Positions 43,487-52,178 of a stretch of 54,422 nt of DNA are shown one piece after another. The notes beneath the pieces were generated by a model. It made no database searches and was not told the DNA's origin. It was given only the letters and a program-made list of their open reading frames with translations. The position numbers and the translations under genes were made by a program. Every line of letters begins with the position of its first letter. Position 1 is the first letter of the stretch. This stretch comes from a bacterium (lineage in GTDB: Bacteria > Electryoneota > Electryoneia > Electryoneales > Electryoneaceae), in NCBI GenBank assembly GCA_020444425.1, contig JAHLLB010000032.1, positions 1-54,422 of the forward strand, in the 5' to 3' direction.

Positions 43487-44497
43487 TTACCGTCGAATCC
43501 GCCTGCGGCGCCGGTTCTTGCGGCGTTGCCGGAGGATCGCGAACCGTTTCGCGAAATCGTTGAGCAGCGGGATGCCGTAGGTCTGGCCGACCCCGACCAG
43601 CGCACCGGCGAGCAGTGCGGCGACGGCGGAATCGCGTTTTACCAGCGGACGGATCGAGAAGCCGACGCCGAAGGTGACGACCAGTCCGGTTGCGCCTTGA
43701 ATGATGCGGCGTTTGCCTGATGGTGAGTCGATCACGAAGCGTTTTTCGCCGGACATGTCGTGCCCGACCGCCATGCCGCCGGCGACTCCGAGCGGGAATG
43801 CCGCGAGCGGGGTGCCGGTGACAACGCCGAGGATGGACAGCGCAAGCGCGAGGGTCGCGCTGCGTGGGCCGCGTGGCGAGTTGTCCCACCAGTGCTGGAA
43901 CCGTTGCTCATACACTTTGACCCCGGCGAGGGTGCCGATTCCGAGCAATGCCCCGGCGAGGATGTCGCGCGGGTAATGGACTCCGAGGTATACCCGTGAC
44001 AGGGGAATGCTGGTCGCGACCGCGAGGCCGGTGGCTTGCAACCACGTGTTCGGTGTACGCAGGGCGAGGAACAGGCCGAGCGCGACGGCGTTCTGCGCAT
44101 GTCCGCTGGGGAAGGTGAAATCGCCCGGCGCGACAAACGCGAGGTCATGCCGCGCAGCCTGCGGTGGACGTGGAAAACGGAACCGTGCCTTGACCAGTTG
44201 GTTTATGAACACTGACGGCAGGATAACCGCGGACAGGGTGTTCGCCTGCTTGCGGTCATGCGCGCTGAACATCATCCCCATCAGAGCGAAGTAGGAGAAT
44301 TCCGACCCCAGTGCGGCGCAGAACAACGCACCGGCGTCAAGGAGTGGAGTCCGTTTTTCCGCACGCCGAATCGCGGTCACCGGGTCCGCGAGCCAGGGAA
44401 TGAAGTCGGTTCCCTCGAACTGGCCGATGCCGAACGGGTCGTCGAGCGGAGGTTGCTCGGGTTGACGGCTGGAAATGTGCAGCAGGGGAAGGTGCAT
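43487..44497 (-). CDS. PAP2-superfamily membrane phosphatase
   Basis: About 336 aa from ATG 44497; a longer start at 44566 is possible and neither has a strong ribosome site. The three acid-phosphatase motifs are intact: KARFRFPRP (KX6RP), PSGHAQN (PSGH), and SRVYLGVHYPRD (SRxxxxxHxxxD). Hydrophobic helices surround them. Two further helix pairs follow (ATLALALSILGVVTGTPLAA and beyond), and the C-terminus is strongly basic (RRKNRRRRRIRR). The family dephosphorylates lipid phosphates such as undecaprenyl diphosphate or phosphatidate. The extended C-terminal membrane part is unusual for the basic family. Confidence 0.88.
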   Translation of the reverse strand: MHLPLLHISSRQPEQPPLDDPFGIGQFEGTDFIPWLADPVTAIRRAEKRTPLLDAGALFCAALGSEFSYFALMGMMFSAHDRKQANTLSAVILPSVFINQLVKARFRFPRPPQAARHDLAFVAPGDFTFPSGHAQNAVALGLFLALRTPNTWLQATGLAVATSIPLSRVYLGVHYPRDILAGALLGIGTLAGVKVYEQRFQHWWDNSPRGPRSATLALALSILGVVTGTPLAAFPLGVAGGMAVGHDMSGEKRFVIDSPSGKRRIIQGATGLVVTFGVGFSIRPLVKRDSAVAALLAGALVGVGQTYGIPLLNDFAKRFAILRQRRKNRRRRRIRR

Positions 44498-44614
44498 CAA
44501 CCGTGCCGGTGCTTCGTGAGTGGATTGAACACATCGTTGACCAAAAGGTACGTGCGGGGGTGGCACGCGGCAACCGTGGGACGCTGGAACGCTGGACGAG
44601 TGAGAAGCGGATGG

Positions 44615-44656
44615 AGAGAGAAAACGGGGTCAGCCACGAAAACGTGACTGACCCCG
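44615..44656 (-). terminator. Intrinsic terminator after the large BNR gene
   Basis: Arms CGGGGTCAGCCACG and CGTGACTGACCCCG form a 14-bp stem with one mismatch and a 4-nt loop. On the minus strand they are followed by TTTTCTCTC. It lies about 160 bp past the stop of the 1,245-aa gene. Confidence 0.8.
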
Positions 44657-44793
44657 ATAGGTGTTTCAACTCTCTCGAATCCCGACCATCTCTGTTACGG
44701 TCGAGGTAGACACGAATTCCTGCTTCCGTACATCAATACCCGCGGATGATCCGCGTCTGCAAGCAGACACGGGCACGTGCCGTGGTCTTGGCC
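44657..44793. repeat. Palindromic elements between PAP2 and BNR genes
   Basis: The element at 44751-44772 (arms CCGCGTCTG / CAGACACGG, loop CAAG) is a copy of those at 25339 and 54380 with a compensatory T-to-C / A-to-G pair change. Directly left of it, CGCGGATGATCCGCG forms a second hairpin. No gene. Confidence 0.7.
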
Positions 44794-44814
44794 GTAGTCC
44801 GCAGTCCGTCGTCC
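44794..44814. repeat. Heptamer array NNNGTCC x3 at the BNR gene stop
   Basis: GTAGTCC, GCAGTCC and GTCGTCC in direct succession; the last base overlaps the TAG stop of the minus-strand gene. Confidence 0.65.
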
Positions 44815-47800
44815 TATTTCACCAGCGTCAGTTTGTGTGTGACGTCGAGGTTGTTCGGGCTGATCACGCGCAGGAAGTAAACGCCGCTGGTCAGGCGTGA
44901 ACCGTCCAGCGTGAACGTCTGGTACCCGGCGTTGTAGCTGCCGTCCGCGAGGGTACTGACCAGCTGCCCGTTGACGTTGTAGACCTTGACGTTCAGCTCA
45001 GCGTTGGCCGGCAGACCGATCACAATCTGCGTTTCCGGGTTGAACGGGTTCGGATACACCCGCGCCAGCTCGAACTCCTGCGGAATGCCGGAGAACTGGG
45101 TCTCGGCTACCGACGTGAGCAGGACGTTGAAGTTCGCGGGCTCGGAATACTCCCCGGTGTAGTCGCCGCCGTCATTGGCGAGCACATGCCACGAATACTC
45201 CCCGTTCTCGATGTCCGGTACCTGGAAGCTGGTGCCGCTGGTTTCGCCGGACTGGAACACGTTGCCCGGTTCGACGCCACTGCCGGTCGCCAGTTCGTAG
45301 AAGTAGCCGGAAGCGCCGGGGACAGCATCCCAGCTGAATTCGACCGGCACGTTATCGACCGTGCTGCCGTCCGCCGGGTCAAGGCTCTGCGGCTGCATCA
45401 GTTCGGCTGTCAGGATGCCCGGGCTGTCCGCGTACACCAACTCGTCGTCCACTTTGCTGATGCGGATGGTGTAGGTTTCGCCGGGTGTCGCGTTCTCTGT
45501 CAACGCCCAGGCGAAGCTGCCGTCGCTGGTGGTTTGCGCTTCCAGCATTGGATCGCCGCCGCCGGTCGGGACCAATTCGATGAGGACGTCTTCGTCGAAG
45601 TTGTCCTGCCAGGTGATGGTATGTTCCTCACCGATTGCCCAGTTGACATCGGAGGTTGGTGTCTGGAACGCCACCGCCGGTGTGTTGAGGATCGAGAAGT
45701 CGCCGTCGCTGATGTCCTCGATGCCGACGAGGTCTATGGCACGCACACGCAGCCGCGCGTTCACCGTCTCGGCACCGTTCGCCAGCCACTGGATGCTGCC
45801 CGGATCCGGGAAGCCCGGCACGATGGTTTCCCAGTCGCCATTCGGGTAGTCACGGTTCAGCTCGAGGGCGACGTTGCCCTCAATCGCGACGCTCTGCCAG
45901 CTGAAAACGGTGTACATCCCCAACGGAAGCACTTCGCCACCGTTCGGCTGGATGATGGTGATGCTCGGTTCGACGATAGTAAACGCATCGTCCGATCCAT
46001 CCGTGTAGGACGGGTTGTCGACGCTGGTGATGCGCACGCGAGCGTTATCGGTCATCGGTCCGGTCACGGTCCACGTTTCCGAATAATCATTCGGTGTCGA
46101 AGCGAAGATCGTTTCCCAGTCGCCGGACGGATAGTCGCGGTTGATCGTGATCATGACGTTTCCGTCAATCCCGAACGATCCCCAGTTAATCGACTGTTCT
46201 TCGCCGATCAGCCACTCTTCGCCACCATTCGGGCGGGTCAGGGTGATGAACGGATCGGTGCTGACTTCTTCCGCTTCGCTCATCCAGATGCCGCGACCAT
46301 AGGTTGCAGCGACGAGGTTGTTTGAATTGGCGTGGAACTCGAGTTCGGTGACGATCACGTTCGGCATCCCGGTGCTCCAGTTCTGCCAGTTGAGGCCGCC
46401 GTCATCGCTGAAGAAGACGCCGACATCGGTACCGATGTACACGTGGTTGCCATCGTAGGGGTGCAGCGCGACGCAGTTCACCGGCAGGTTCGGCAGGCCG
46501 GCGGAAAGGGTGTTCCAGGTTTCGCCGTAATCGTAGCTGGCGAAGACCTTTTCGTCCGAGTCGTACCCGCCGACGGTGACATAGACAATCGCCTCGTTGA
46601 ACGGATGCACTGCGATGTAGGTCGCGGGGGACGCGCCAACAGTATTGATCTCCCAGCTGTCACCGAAGTCGGTGGTGACCAGCACTTCGCCGTTCGGGTT
46701 GACACCGTAGACGACGTCCGAGTTGGACGGCGCGACCGCGAGCGCAGTCATCTTGTCGTTGGAGCTGCCGCCAGCAGACGGGCTCATCGGCGCCCAGGAA
46801 TCGGCGCGGTTCATCGAACGGTAGATGCGATTGGTGCCGAACCACATCACGTCCGGGTTGTTCTGGTCGATCACGTACGGTGTCACCCAGCGGCCCTGCT
46901 CGGCGATTCCACTGGTGGCGCTCTGCCAGGAGTCACCACCGTTCAACGACCGGCGCATATCACCGTAGTAGACCTCACCGAACATGATGTCGGGGTTGTC
47001 CGGCGCGATCGCGGCTTCCATCCCGTCACCGCCGATGACGGCGTAGTAGTCATCGCCGTCCATCAGCTTGGTGCCGTTGTCCTGGTTGCCGAAGATGATC
47101 TTTTCGACATCCTGCGAGCCCTGGTAGACACCGAGGCGGTACATTTGCTGCACGACCATGCCGTGGCTGATCTTGGTCCAGTTGTCGCCGCCGTCCACGG
47201 TGCGGTACAGGCCGCCGTCGTTGCCGTTGTACAGCACGGGGATGTTGTTTTCGATGAAAAACTCGTGGCGGTGCTGGTCGGCGTGCACGTACGGACCGGG
47301 GCCGTAGTACCAGAAGCCGGTCAGAGTCCAGTCGGTCCCGCCGTTGGTGGATTTCCAGACGTTGATACCGCCGACGTAGACCTCGTTGGCGTTCTGCGGA
47401 TTGACGGCAAGGGTGAGGTCATACCACGCCTGCCCGCCAGTGTCGTTGCCGTTTTCGTCCCACCCGAGCAGGTTCGGCTGGTTTGACATCAGCGACCAGG
47501 TATCGCCGCCGTCAAAGCTCTTGTAGAAGCCGTAGAAGCCGTTGCCTGAATTCGAATAGAGGGCATACACCTGGTCGGGAGCGCCGTCTGCGACTTCAAC
47601 GTTGATGCGGCCGGTGTTGGATGCCTGGTACGGGATACCGTCGGTCAACGGTGTCCAGTTTTCCCCGTCATCGGTGGACCGGTACACGCCGAGGCCGTTT
47701 GCCGCGAAGAACCAGGTATCCGGATCGGAGGCGGAGTATTCCAGATCGTGCGCGAAGTTGTTGGTGACGGTGTAGACGTTGTCCCAGGTGTCACCGCCGT

Positions 47801-48551
47801 CAACGGTCTTGTAGATGCCGTTGCTGGTGGCGGCGATGAGCATCTGGTTGTTCTGCGCGTCCATGAAAACGCGGGAGATGCGTTCGCCGTCGAGTACGTC
47901 GTAGCTCAACCCGGTAGTGTTCCAAGTCTGACCGCCGTCGGTGCTTTTCAGGATTCCGATGGAGTAGGTGTCTCTGGCGTCTGCGTCGCCTGTCGCCAGG
48001 TACAGTGTGCTGGGATTGGTGTGGTCAATGACGATGTCGCTGACACCGAGTACGGGCAGGTGATCGGTCAAGGGTACCCAGGAGAAGCCGCCGGTCCAGG
48101 TTTCCCACAGGCCACCGGATGCCGCGCCGGCGTACATGTGGTTCGGGTTCGTTGGATCCTGCGCCATGCAGTTGACGCGGCCTAATCCGCCGACGTAGCT
48201 GCCGGGGATGGGATCAAACGGGCCGAGCGGCAGCCAGTTGGCTTCGTCCAGCTCGTTGTCCGTGAACATGGCCTGCGTCTGCTCCCAACCGCGCCACTGT
48301 GCGGTTGGATCGAAGTTGCCATTTTCGTCGAGACGGGTTTCCATGAACCAGCGCCAGCGCTGGAACTGCTTCCAGCCGGTGCCTTTGGCCGGAGTCTTGT
48401 CCACCCAGTAGGCGTCGAATGCGTCAAAGATTTCCTGCATCGTGGGCTCGGTACTGCGGCCCCGGAACTGTTCCATCCACGGCTGCGCCATGGCAGCCGA
48501 TGCAGCGATGAGTAACGTGAGCAGTGCGGCGAACCATACAATCCGCTTCAT
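44814..48551 (-). CDS. Large secreted BNR/sortilin-like protein with C-terminal sorting domain
   Basis: 1,245 aa, ATG 48551 with AGGAGG upstream. After a signal peptide (LLTLLIAASAAMA), residues 90-760 carry many BNR/Asp-box repeats of the type S-x-D-x-G-x-x-W (TDDGENWTPL, SFDGGDTWSLM, SDDGGLNWQNW), which fold as beta-propellers as in sortilin/Vps10 and sialidases. Three Ig-like repeats beginning with PNGGE or similar (about 770-1060) follow, then a fibronectin-like domain, and the end domain YPNPFNPETQIVIGLP ... SGVYFLRV ... LTLVK. The end domain is the FlgD-Ig/type A sorting type used in the FCB group for outer-membrane export. No glycosidase catalytic set is evident; adhesion or polymer binding is likely. 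Confidence 0.88.
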   Translation of the reverse strand: MKRIVWFAALLTLLIAASAAMAQPWMEQFRGRSTEPTMQEIFDAFDAYWVDKTPAKGTGWKQFQRWRWFMETRLDENGNFDPTAQWRGWEQTQAMFTDNELDEANWLPLGPFDPIPGSYVGGLGRVNCMAQDPTNPNHMYAGAASGGLWETWTGGFSWVPLTDHLPVLGVSDIVIDHTNPSTLYLATGDADARDTYSIGILKSTDGGQTWNTTGLSYDVLDGERISRVFMDAQNNQMLIAATSNGIYKTVDGGDTWDNVYTVTNNFAHDLEYSASDPDTWFFAANGLGVYRSTDDGENWTPLTDGIPYQASNTGRINVEVADGAPDQVYALYSNSGNGFYGFYKSFDGGDTWSLMSNQPNLLGWDENGNDTGGQAWYDLTLAVNPQNANEVYVGGINVWKSTNGGTDWTLTGFWYYGPGPYVHADQHRHEFFIENNIPVLYNGNDGGLYRTVDGGDNWTKISHGMVVQQMYRLGVYQGSQDVEKIIFGNQDNGTKLMDGDDYYAVIGGDGMEAAIAPDNPDIMFGEVYYGDMRRSLNGGDSWQSATSGIAEQGRWVTPYVIDQNNPDVMWFGTNRIYRSMNRADSWAPMSPSAGGSSNDKMTALAVAPSNSDVVYGVNPNGEVLVTTDFGDSWEINTVGASPATYIAVHPFNEAIVYVTVGGYDSDEKVFASYDYGETWNTLSAGLPNLPVNCVALHPYDGNHVYIGTDVGVFFSDDGGLNWQNWSTGMPNVIVTELEFHANSNNLVAATYGRGIWMSEAEEVSTDPFITLTRPNGGEEWLIGEEQSINWGSFGIDGNVMITINRDYPSGDWETIFASTPNDYSETWTVTGPMTDNARVRITSVDNPSYTDGSDDAFTIVEPSITIIQPNGGEVLPLGMYTVFSWQSVAIEGNVALELNRDYPNGDWETIVPGFPDPGSIQWLANGAETVNARLRVRAIDLVGIEDISDGDFSILNTPAVAFQTPTSDVNWAIGEEHTITWQDNFDEDVLIELVPTGGGDPMLEAQTTSDGSFAWALTENATPGETYTIRISKVDDELVYADSPGILTAELMQPQSLDPADGSTVDNVPVEFSWDAVPGASGYFYELATGSGVEPGNVFQSGETSGTSFQVPDIENGEYSWHVLANDGGDYTGEYSEPANFNVLLTSVAETQFSGIPQEFELARVYPNPFNPETQIVIGLPANAELNVKVYNVNGQLVSTLADGSYNAGYQTFTLDGSRLTSGVYFLRVISPNNLDVTHKLTLVK

Positions 48552-48966
48552 GGTGGACCCTCCTGGTGCGACGAAGTGCTGTATCTCTGTGCCGGATCAC
48601 AACGACCGTCCCCGATGGCCGTTGTACGATAGTGGTACTTGCACTTAATATATACAAACTCGATGCCAGAACCGGGACGAGAGCCCGTGCTGAGACGTTG
48701 CTGCAATGATTTACGGCGTGGCGGAGGGAGAAGCTGGGTGTGGCACGCATTACCAGGCCGGATTGCAGACGGGTCATTCTTGAAGCCGCGTGTGTTTGCG
48801 GCTGAAGAAGGTCCAGCGTGTCAACAGCGTCATCTGATAGGACACATGGCCGAAGCTGGCTCTTCCTCACTTCACTTCGTTCCGTTCGGAATGACGTGCT
48901 CCGTGAACGGCCGGAGTGTGATCATAAGCCCTCGGCTATCTGGCACAAGAGCAAAGACTCCCAATC
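48552..48966. repeat. Spacer with degenerate copy of the 15-kb repeat
   Basis: Between 48793 and 48897 the segments GAAGAAGGTCCAGC and TTCGTTCCGTTCGGAATGAC match the inner parts of the repeat at 15175-15639, with the left arm lost. A hairpin AGCCGC...GCGGCT precedes it at about 48782. No gene; the left part should hold the BNR-gene promoter. Confidence 0.65.
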
Positions 48967-49773
48967 CTACGCCGTTAAGAACAGCCGGATCACGACCAGA
49001 ATCAGGAACACGCCGAAGATTTTCTTGTAGCGCGCCGCGCCGGCTTTCTTGTTCAACCACGCGCCCAGTTGCGCGCCAGGAACGGACGTAACCGCCAGCG
49101 AGGCGGCAACCAGCAGGTTGACATGTCCGATGTAGACGCCGTCCAACTCGACGGCCGGGGTTTGCATCATGTACCCGATCGAACCGGCCAGAGCAGCGAA
49201 GAGGACGGTTCCGCTCGAGGTGCCTGCGAGTTTGCCGGTGGCGGCGTGCGCGATGTACGCCAGCGCCGGGATCAGCACGAGGCCACCCGCCAGACCTGTC
49301 AGTCCGGCGAATAAACCGGTGCCCAATCCCATCAGCAGCCACGCGTACCACGGCAACTGCCGCATCGGGCCGAGATCGACCCGCTTCTCGGTGAGGAATC
49401 GGATCGCGGCCAGAAGCAGCACCAGCGCGAGCCCTTTCTGCAGCCATGTGCCGGGGATGCCAACTGCGAGCTGGCTGGCGATCCACGAACCCGCCATGCT
49501 CGCCGGTGCGAGCCACGGGACGACCTTCCAGATCACGTTGCCCTGCTTATGGTGCTTGAAGGCCGAGGAACTGACGGAGAGCACGCCGACGGTGAGCGAG
49601 GTTCCCATCGCAACGTGGACGATCAGTTCGGGCGGCATGCCTTGCGCGCGGAACAGCTCGAGCAACACCGGAACCATGATGACACCGCCGCCGATGCCGA
49701 TGAATCCGGCGGAAATCCCCACGGCAATACCGATACCAAGCAAGGAGAGTACTGTCGTAACATCAATCGGCAT
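48967..49773 (-). CDS. TauE/SafE-family sulfite/anion exporter
   Basis: 268 aa, about eight membrane helices in two related halves. The first half starts LLGIGIAVGISAGFIGIGGGVIMVPVLL, and the second contains GLGTGLFAGLTGLAGGLVLIPAL; the repeated G-x-G-G-G motif is typical of the family. Members move sulfite, sulfoacetate or related organosulfur anions. The substrate is not predictable here, since no sulfur genes are near. GAGAGGAAA precedes the ATG. Divergent from the thioredoxin-fold gene at 49905. Confidence 0.9.
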   Translation of the reverse strand: MPIDVTTVLSLLGIGIAVGISAGFIGIGGGVIMVPVLLELFRAQGMPPELIVHVAMGTSLTVGVLSVSSSAFKHHKQGNVIWKVVPWLAPASMAGSWIASQLAVGIPGTWLQKGLALVLLLAAIRFLTEKRVDLGPMRQLPWYAWLLMGLGTGLFAGLTGLAGGLVLIPALAYIAHAATGKLAGTSSGTVLFAALAGSIGYMMQTPAVELDGVYIGHVNLLVAASLAVTSVPGAQLGAWLNKKAGAARYKKIFGVFLILVVIRLFLTA

Positions 49774-49904
49774 CGGGATTTCCTCTCAAATCCAACAATT
49801 TGGCATCGATCGAAGTTCGCTCTTGCAAAACCCCATCCGCGAGCGGTTCATTACATCCCTTTGGGGGGAGTACATTTGTTTCGACCCAACCTGGAGATGT
49901 AGCC

Positions 49905-51932
49905 ATGAAAATGCGAATCCTGTCGGTCCTCGTGCTCATCCTGGCTCTCACCGTGGGCGCGCAGGCCTACGAGCGAACCGTTTTGGTTGAGTATTTCAGT
50001 AATACCGCTTGCGGTCCATGTGGGACGTACTACTATGAAGTGGACAATTTTCTCGCGCAATACACGCGTGAGGAAGCAGCGTTCATGGTTTATCACGTCA
50101 ACTGGCCGAGTGCGGGTGACTGGTATTACGTCGCTAATCCGAACGAAAACATGGCGCGACGCAGTTACTATGGTTTGAATTCTGTTCCCTGGTTTGCCGC
50201 GGATGGGACGTACACCACGCAGGGACAGTACACGTTCTCGTATCTGTTTAGTACGATCGCCGCCCGAGTCGGACAGTATACCCCTGTTGAAATCGTATTC
50301 GATGGTGGATACTACAACTTCCAAGGCGAGCTGACGGCGGACATTACGATCAACTCAGACGTCGCGCTGGACGGTTGCCGGCTTCAGGTTGCGTTGATTG
50401 ACCTGACATGCCCATATGGTACCGCCTCCAACGGCATCGATTATGTCTACAACATGCTGGACATGAACCCATCCTCGTCGGGAACGGACTTGAGCAGCAT
50501 CGGCGCGGGCGGATCGGAATCGTTCAGCTTCCAGTTTGAAACCTGGGCGGATCACGAACCGGACAACTACGGCTTCGTCTTCTTCGTGCAGGACAATGCG
50601 ACAAAGGAAGTTCATCAGGCGCTGCAGGTTGAGGGAGTTGACATCCTCTTCCCGTTGCTGACCATGGTTAATTACGAGTTTGACGATGCTGATCAGGCGA
50701 TGCCGAATGGCCGTCCTGACCCGGGTGAAACGGTGGACGTTCTGGTTACGGTGGAGAACAACGAAGCGTTTCTCTCGACGGCTAACCTGACCGCCACGCT
50801 TACCTGCGACAACGACGACATCATCATTTCGCATGACCAGTCCACGTATCCGGATATTTTCCCCGGTACGATGATGTCGAATGCGGCCGACCCGTTTGTG
50901 ATTGAAGTCCCGGAAATGTTTGAGACACAGTACGTCCTGTTCAATGCCCGCTTTACCGATGGTTCAGGGTACGAAGCAGACTTCGAATTCCTGCAGTTGG
51001 TCGGCCAGCCGGAAGTTGCTCTGATCGACGACAGCCCGGCGGACGAAGATCTGTACCAGGTGTATTTCGACCTGATGCTCGAGTCGGGCGTGGTGATGGA
51101 TGTGTTGACCGGCACGGAAGCGGTGACCACGGACATTTCGTCGTATGACGTGCTGGTGTGGAACACGTCGAACGCAACCGATGACGTGTTGAATGCCCTC
51201 GAGATCAACGCGATCTCCACGTTCCTCGACGCCGGCGGCAAGGTGCTGCTCAGTGGTGAAAACATCGGTGAATTTGCCGGCACGGAAGACCTGCTCGCGG
51301 ATTACTTCATGGCCGAACACGAACTGGACTTCGTCGGCCAGTCGTACGTGTTGCTGGTGGGTGTTGCGGAAGGTCCGTTCCCGAATGCCGAACTGATTAT
51401 CAGCGGTGGTGTAAACACGACAGAGGAGCAGTCCTCGGTGACGCCGCTGGCGGGTGCCGAGAGCCTGTTCGCTTACTATTCCGCTGGTAATATCGCCGGT
51501 GTTGGGTACAACGGCGTCAGCTTCTCGACCATCTACCTGCCGTTCAACCTGGAAGCGGTCTCAGGTGTGAACGATTCGTGGCGTGCTGCGGATGTGCTGT
51601 GGAGCTGTCTGCACTGGATGGGCGCGACGACGTCCGTTGAAGACGCTCCGGCCGCAGAAGCCGCGTTACCGCAAAACGTTGCGCTGAGCGGCTATCCGAA
51701 TCCGTTTAATGCGGCGATGACGGTTAGTTACACGTTGCCGACCGCGGCGGAAGTCGAGCTGAGTGTGATCAACCTGCTCGGCCAGACCGTCGCCGAACTC
51801 AGCAGCGGCCAGGTGGCTGCCGGTGTGCATGAGGTGACGTGGGATGCGTCCGCACTCTCCAGCGGCGTGTATTTCCTCAACTTGCGCGCGGGCGACGACA
51901 TGCGGATGGAAAAGGTGATGCTTCTTAAGTAG
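49905..51932 (+). CDS. Secreted thioredoxin-fold (Omp28-like) protein with CGPC and sorting domain
   Basis: 675 aa from ATG 49905 (GGAG nine bases upstream). Signal peptide (ILSVLVLILALTVGAQA). A thioredoxin-like domain (about 22-150) follows with redox motif CGPC in EYFSNTACGPCGTYYYEV and the cis-proline in LNSVPWFAADG. A beta-rich middle region comes next, then a domain that looks like a class I amidotransferase fold without its catalytic triad (about 365-480: VALIDDSPADEDLY, SYDVLVWNTSN, FLDAGGKVLLSGENIG). The end domain is YPNPFNAAMTVSYTLP ... SSGVYFLNL. Probably exported to the outer surface. It has a tandem paralogue of identical length at 52179. Confidence 0.82.
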   Translation: MKMRILSVLVLILALTVGAQAYERTVLVEYFSNTACGPCGTYYYEVDNFLAQYTREEAAFMVYHVNWPSAGDWYYVANPNENMARRSYYGLNSVPWFAADGTYTTQGQYTFSYLFSTIAARVGQYTPVEIVFDGGYYNFQGELTADITINSDVALDGCRLQVALIDLTCPYGTASNGIDYVYNMLDMNPSSSGTDLSSIGAGGSESFSFQFETWADHEPDNYGFVFFVQDNATKEVHQALQVEGVDILFPLLTMVNYEFDDADQAMPNGRPDPGETVDVLVTVENNEAFLSTANLTATLTCDNDDIIISHDQSTYPDIFPGTMMSNAADPFVIEVPEMFETQYVLFNARFTDGSGYEADFEFLQLVGQPEVALIDDSPADEDLYQVYFDLMLESGVVMDVLTGTEAVTTDISSYDVLVWNTSNATDDVLNALEINAISTFLDAGGKVLLSGENIGEFAGTEDLLADYFMAEHELDFVGQSYVLLVGVAEGPFPNAELIISGGVNTTEEQSSVTPLAGAESLFAYYSAGNIAGVGYNGVSFSTIYLPFNLEAVSGVNDSWRAADVLWSCLHWMGATTSVEDAPAAEAALPQNVALSGYPNPFNAAMTVSYTLPTAAEVELSVINLLGQTVAELSSGQVAAGVHEVTWDASALSSGVYFLNLRAGDDMRMEKVMLLK

Positions 51933-51934
51933 GG

Positions 51935-51979
51935 TGCAACGGATGCAACGGATGCAACGGAAGCAACGGATGCAAAAGA
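51935..51979. repeat. Nonamer tandem array TGCAACGGA
   Basis: Three perfect and one single-mismatch copy of TGCAACGGA, then one degenerate unit, starting two bases after the stop codon of the first thioredoxin-fold gene. The unit is nine bases, not seven as at other gene ends. Confidence 0.85.
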
Positions 51980-52010
51980 AGTAAGAGACAAAGATCGAGA
52001 GAACCTGTCT

Positions 52011-52042
52011 GCCACGGACGCGAGTCCGTGGCAGTTTTCTTT
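52011..52042 (+). terminator. Palindrome acting as intrinsic terminator
   Basis: GCCACGGAC / GTCCGTGGC with loop GCGA, then AGTTTTCTTTT. It is the same palindrome family as the three CCACGGACTTAAGTCCGTGG copies near 15.2-15.6 kb, with only the centre changed. Confidence 0.8.
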
Positions 52043-52178
52043 TGCGTCTCTCCTCCGCGTATGGTTCCGTATGGACAATGCGCAATCCCGCTCCAACCCT
52101 TGCGAACTGCCCGTTTGGAGCGGTTCCTTGCAGCAGTACGGGCTGTCAGCCAGTTGGACCCAACCTGGAGATGTGGCG

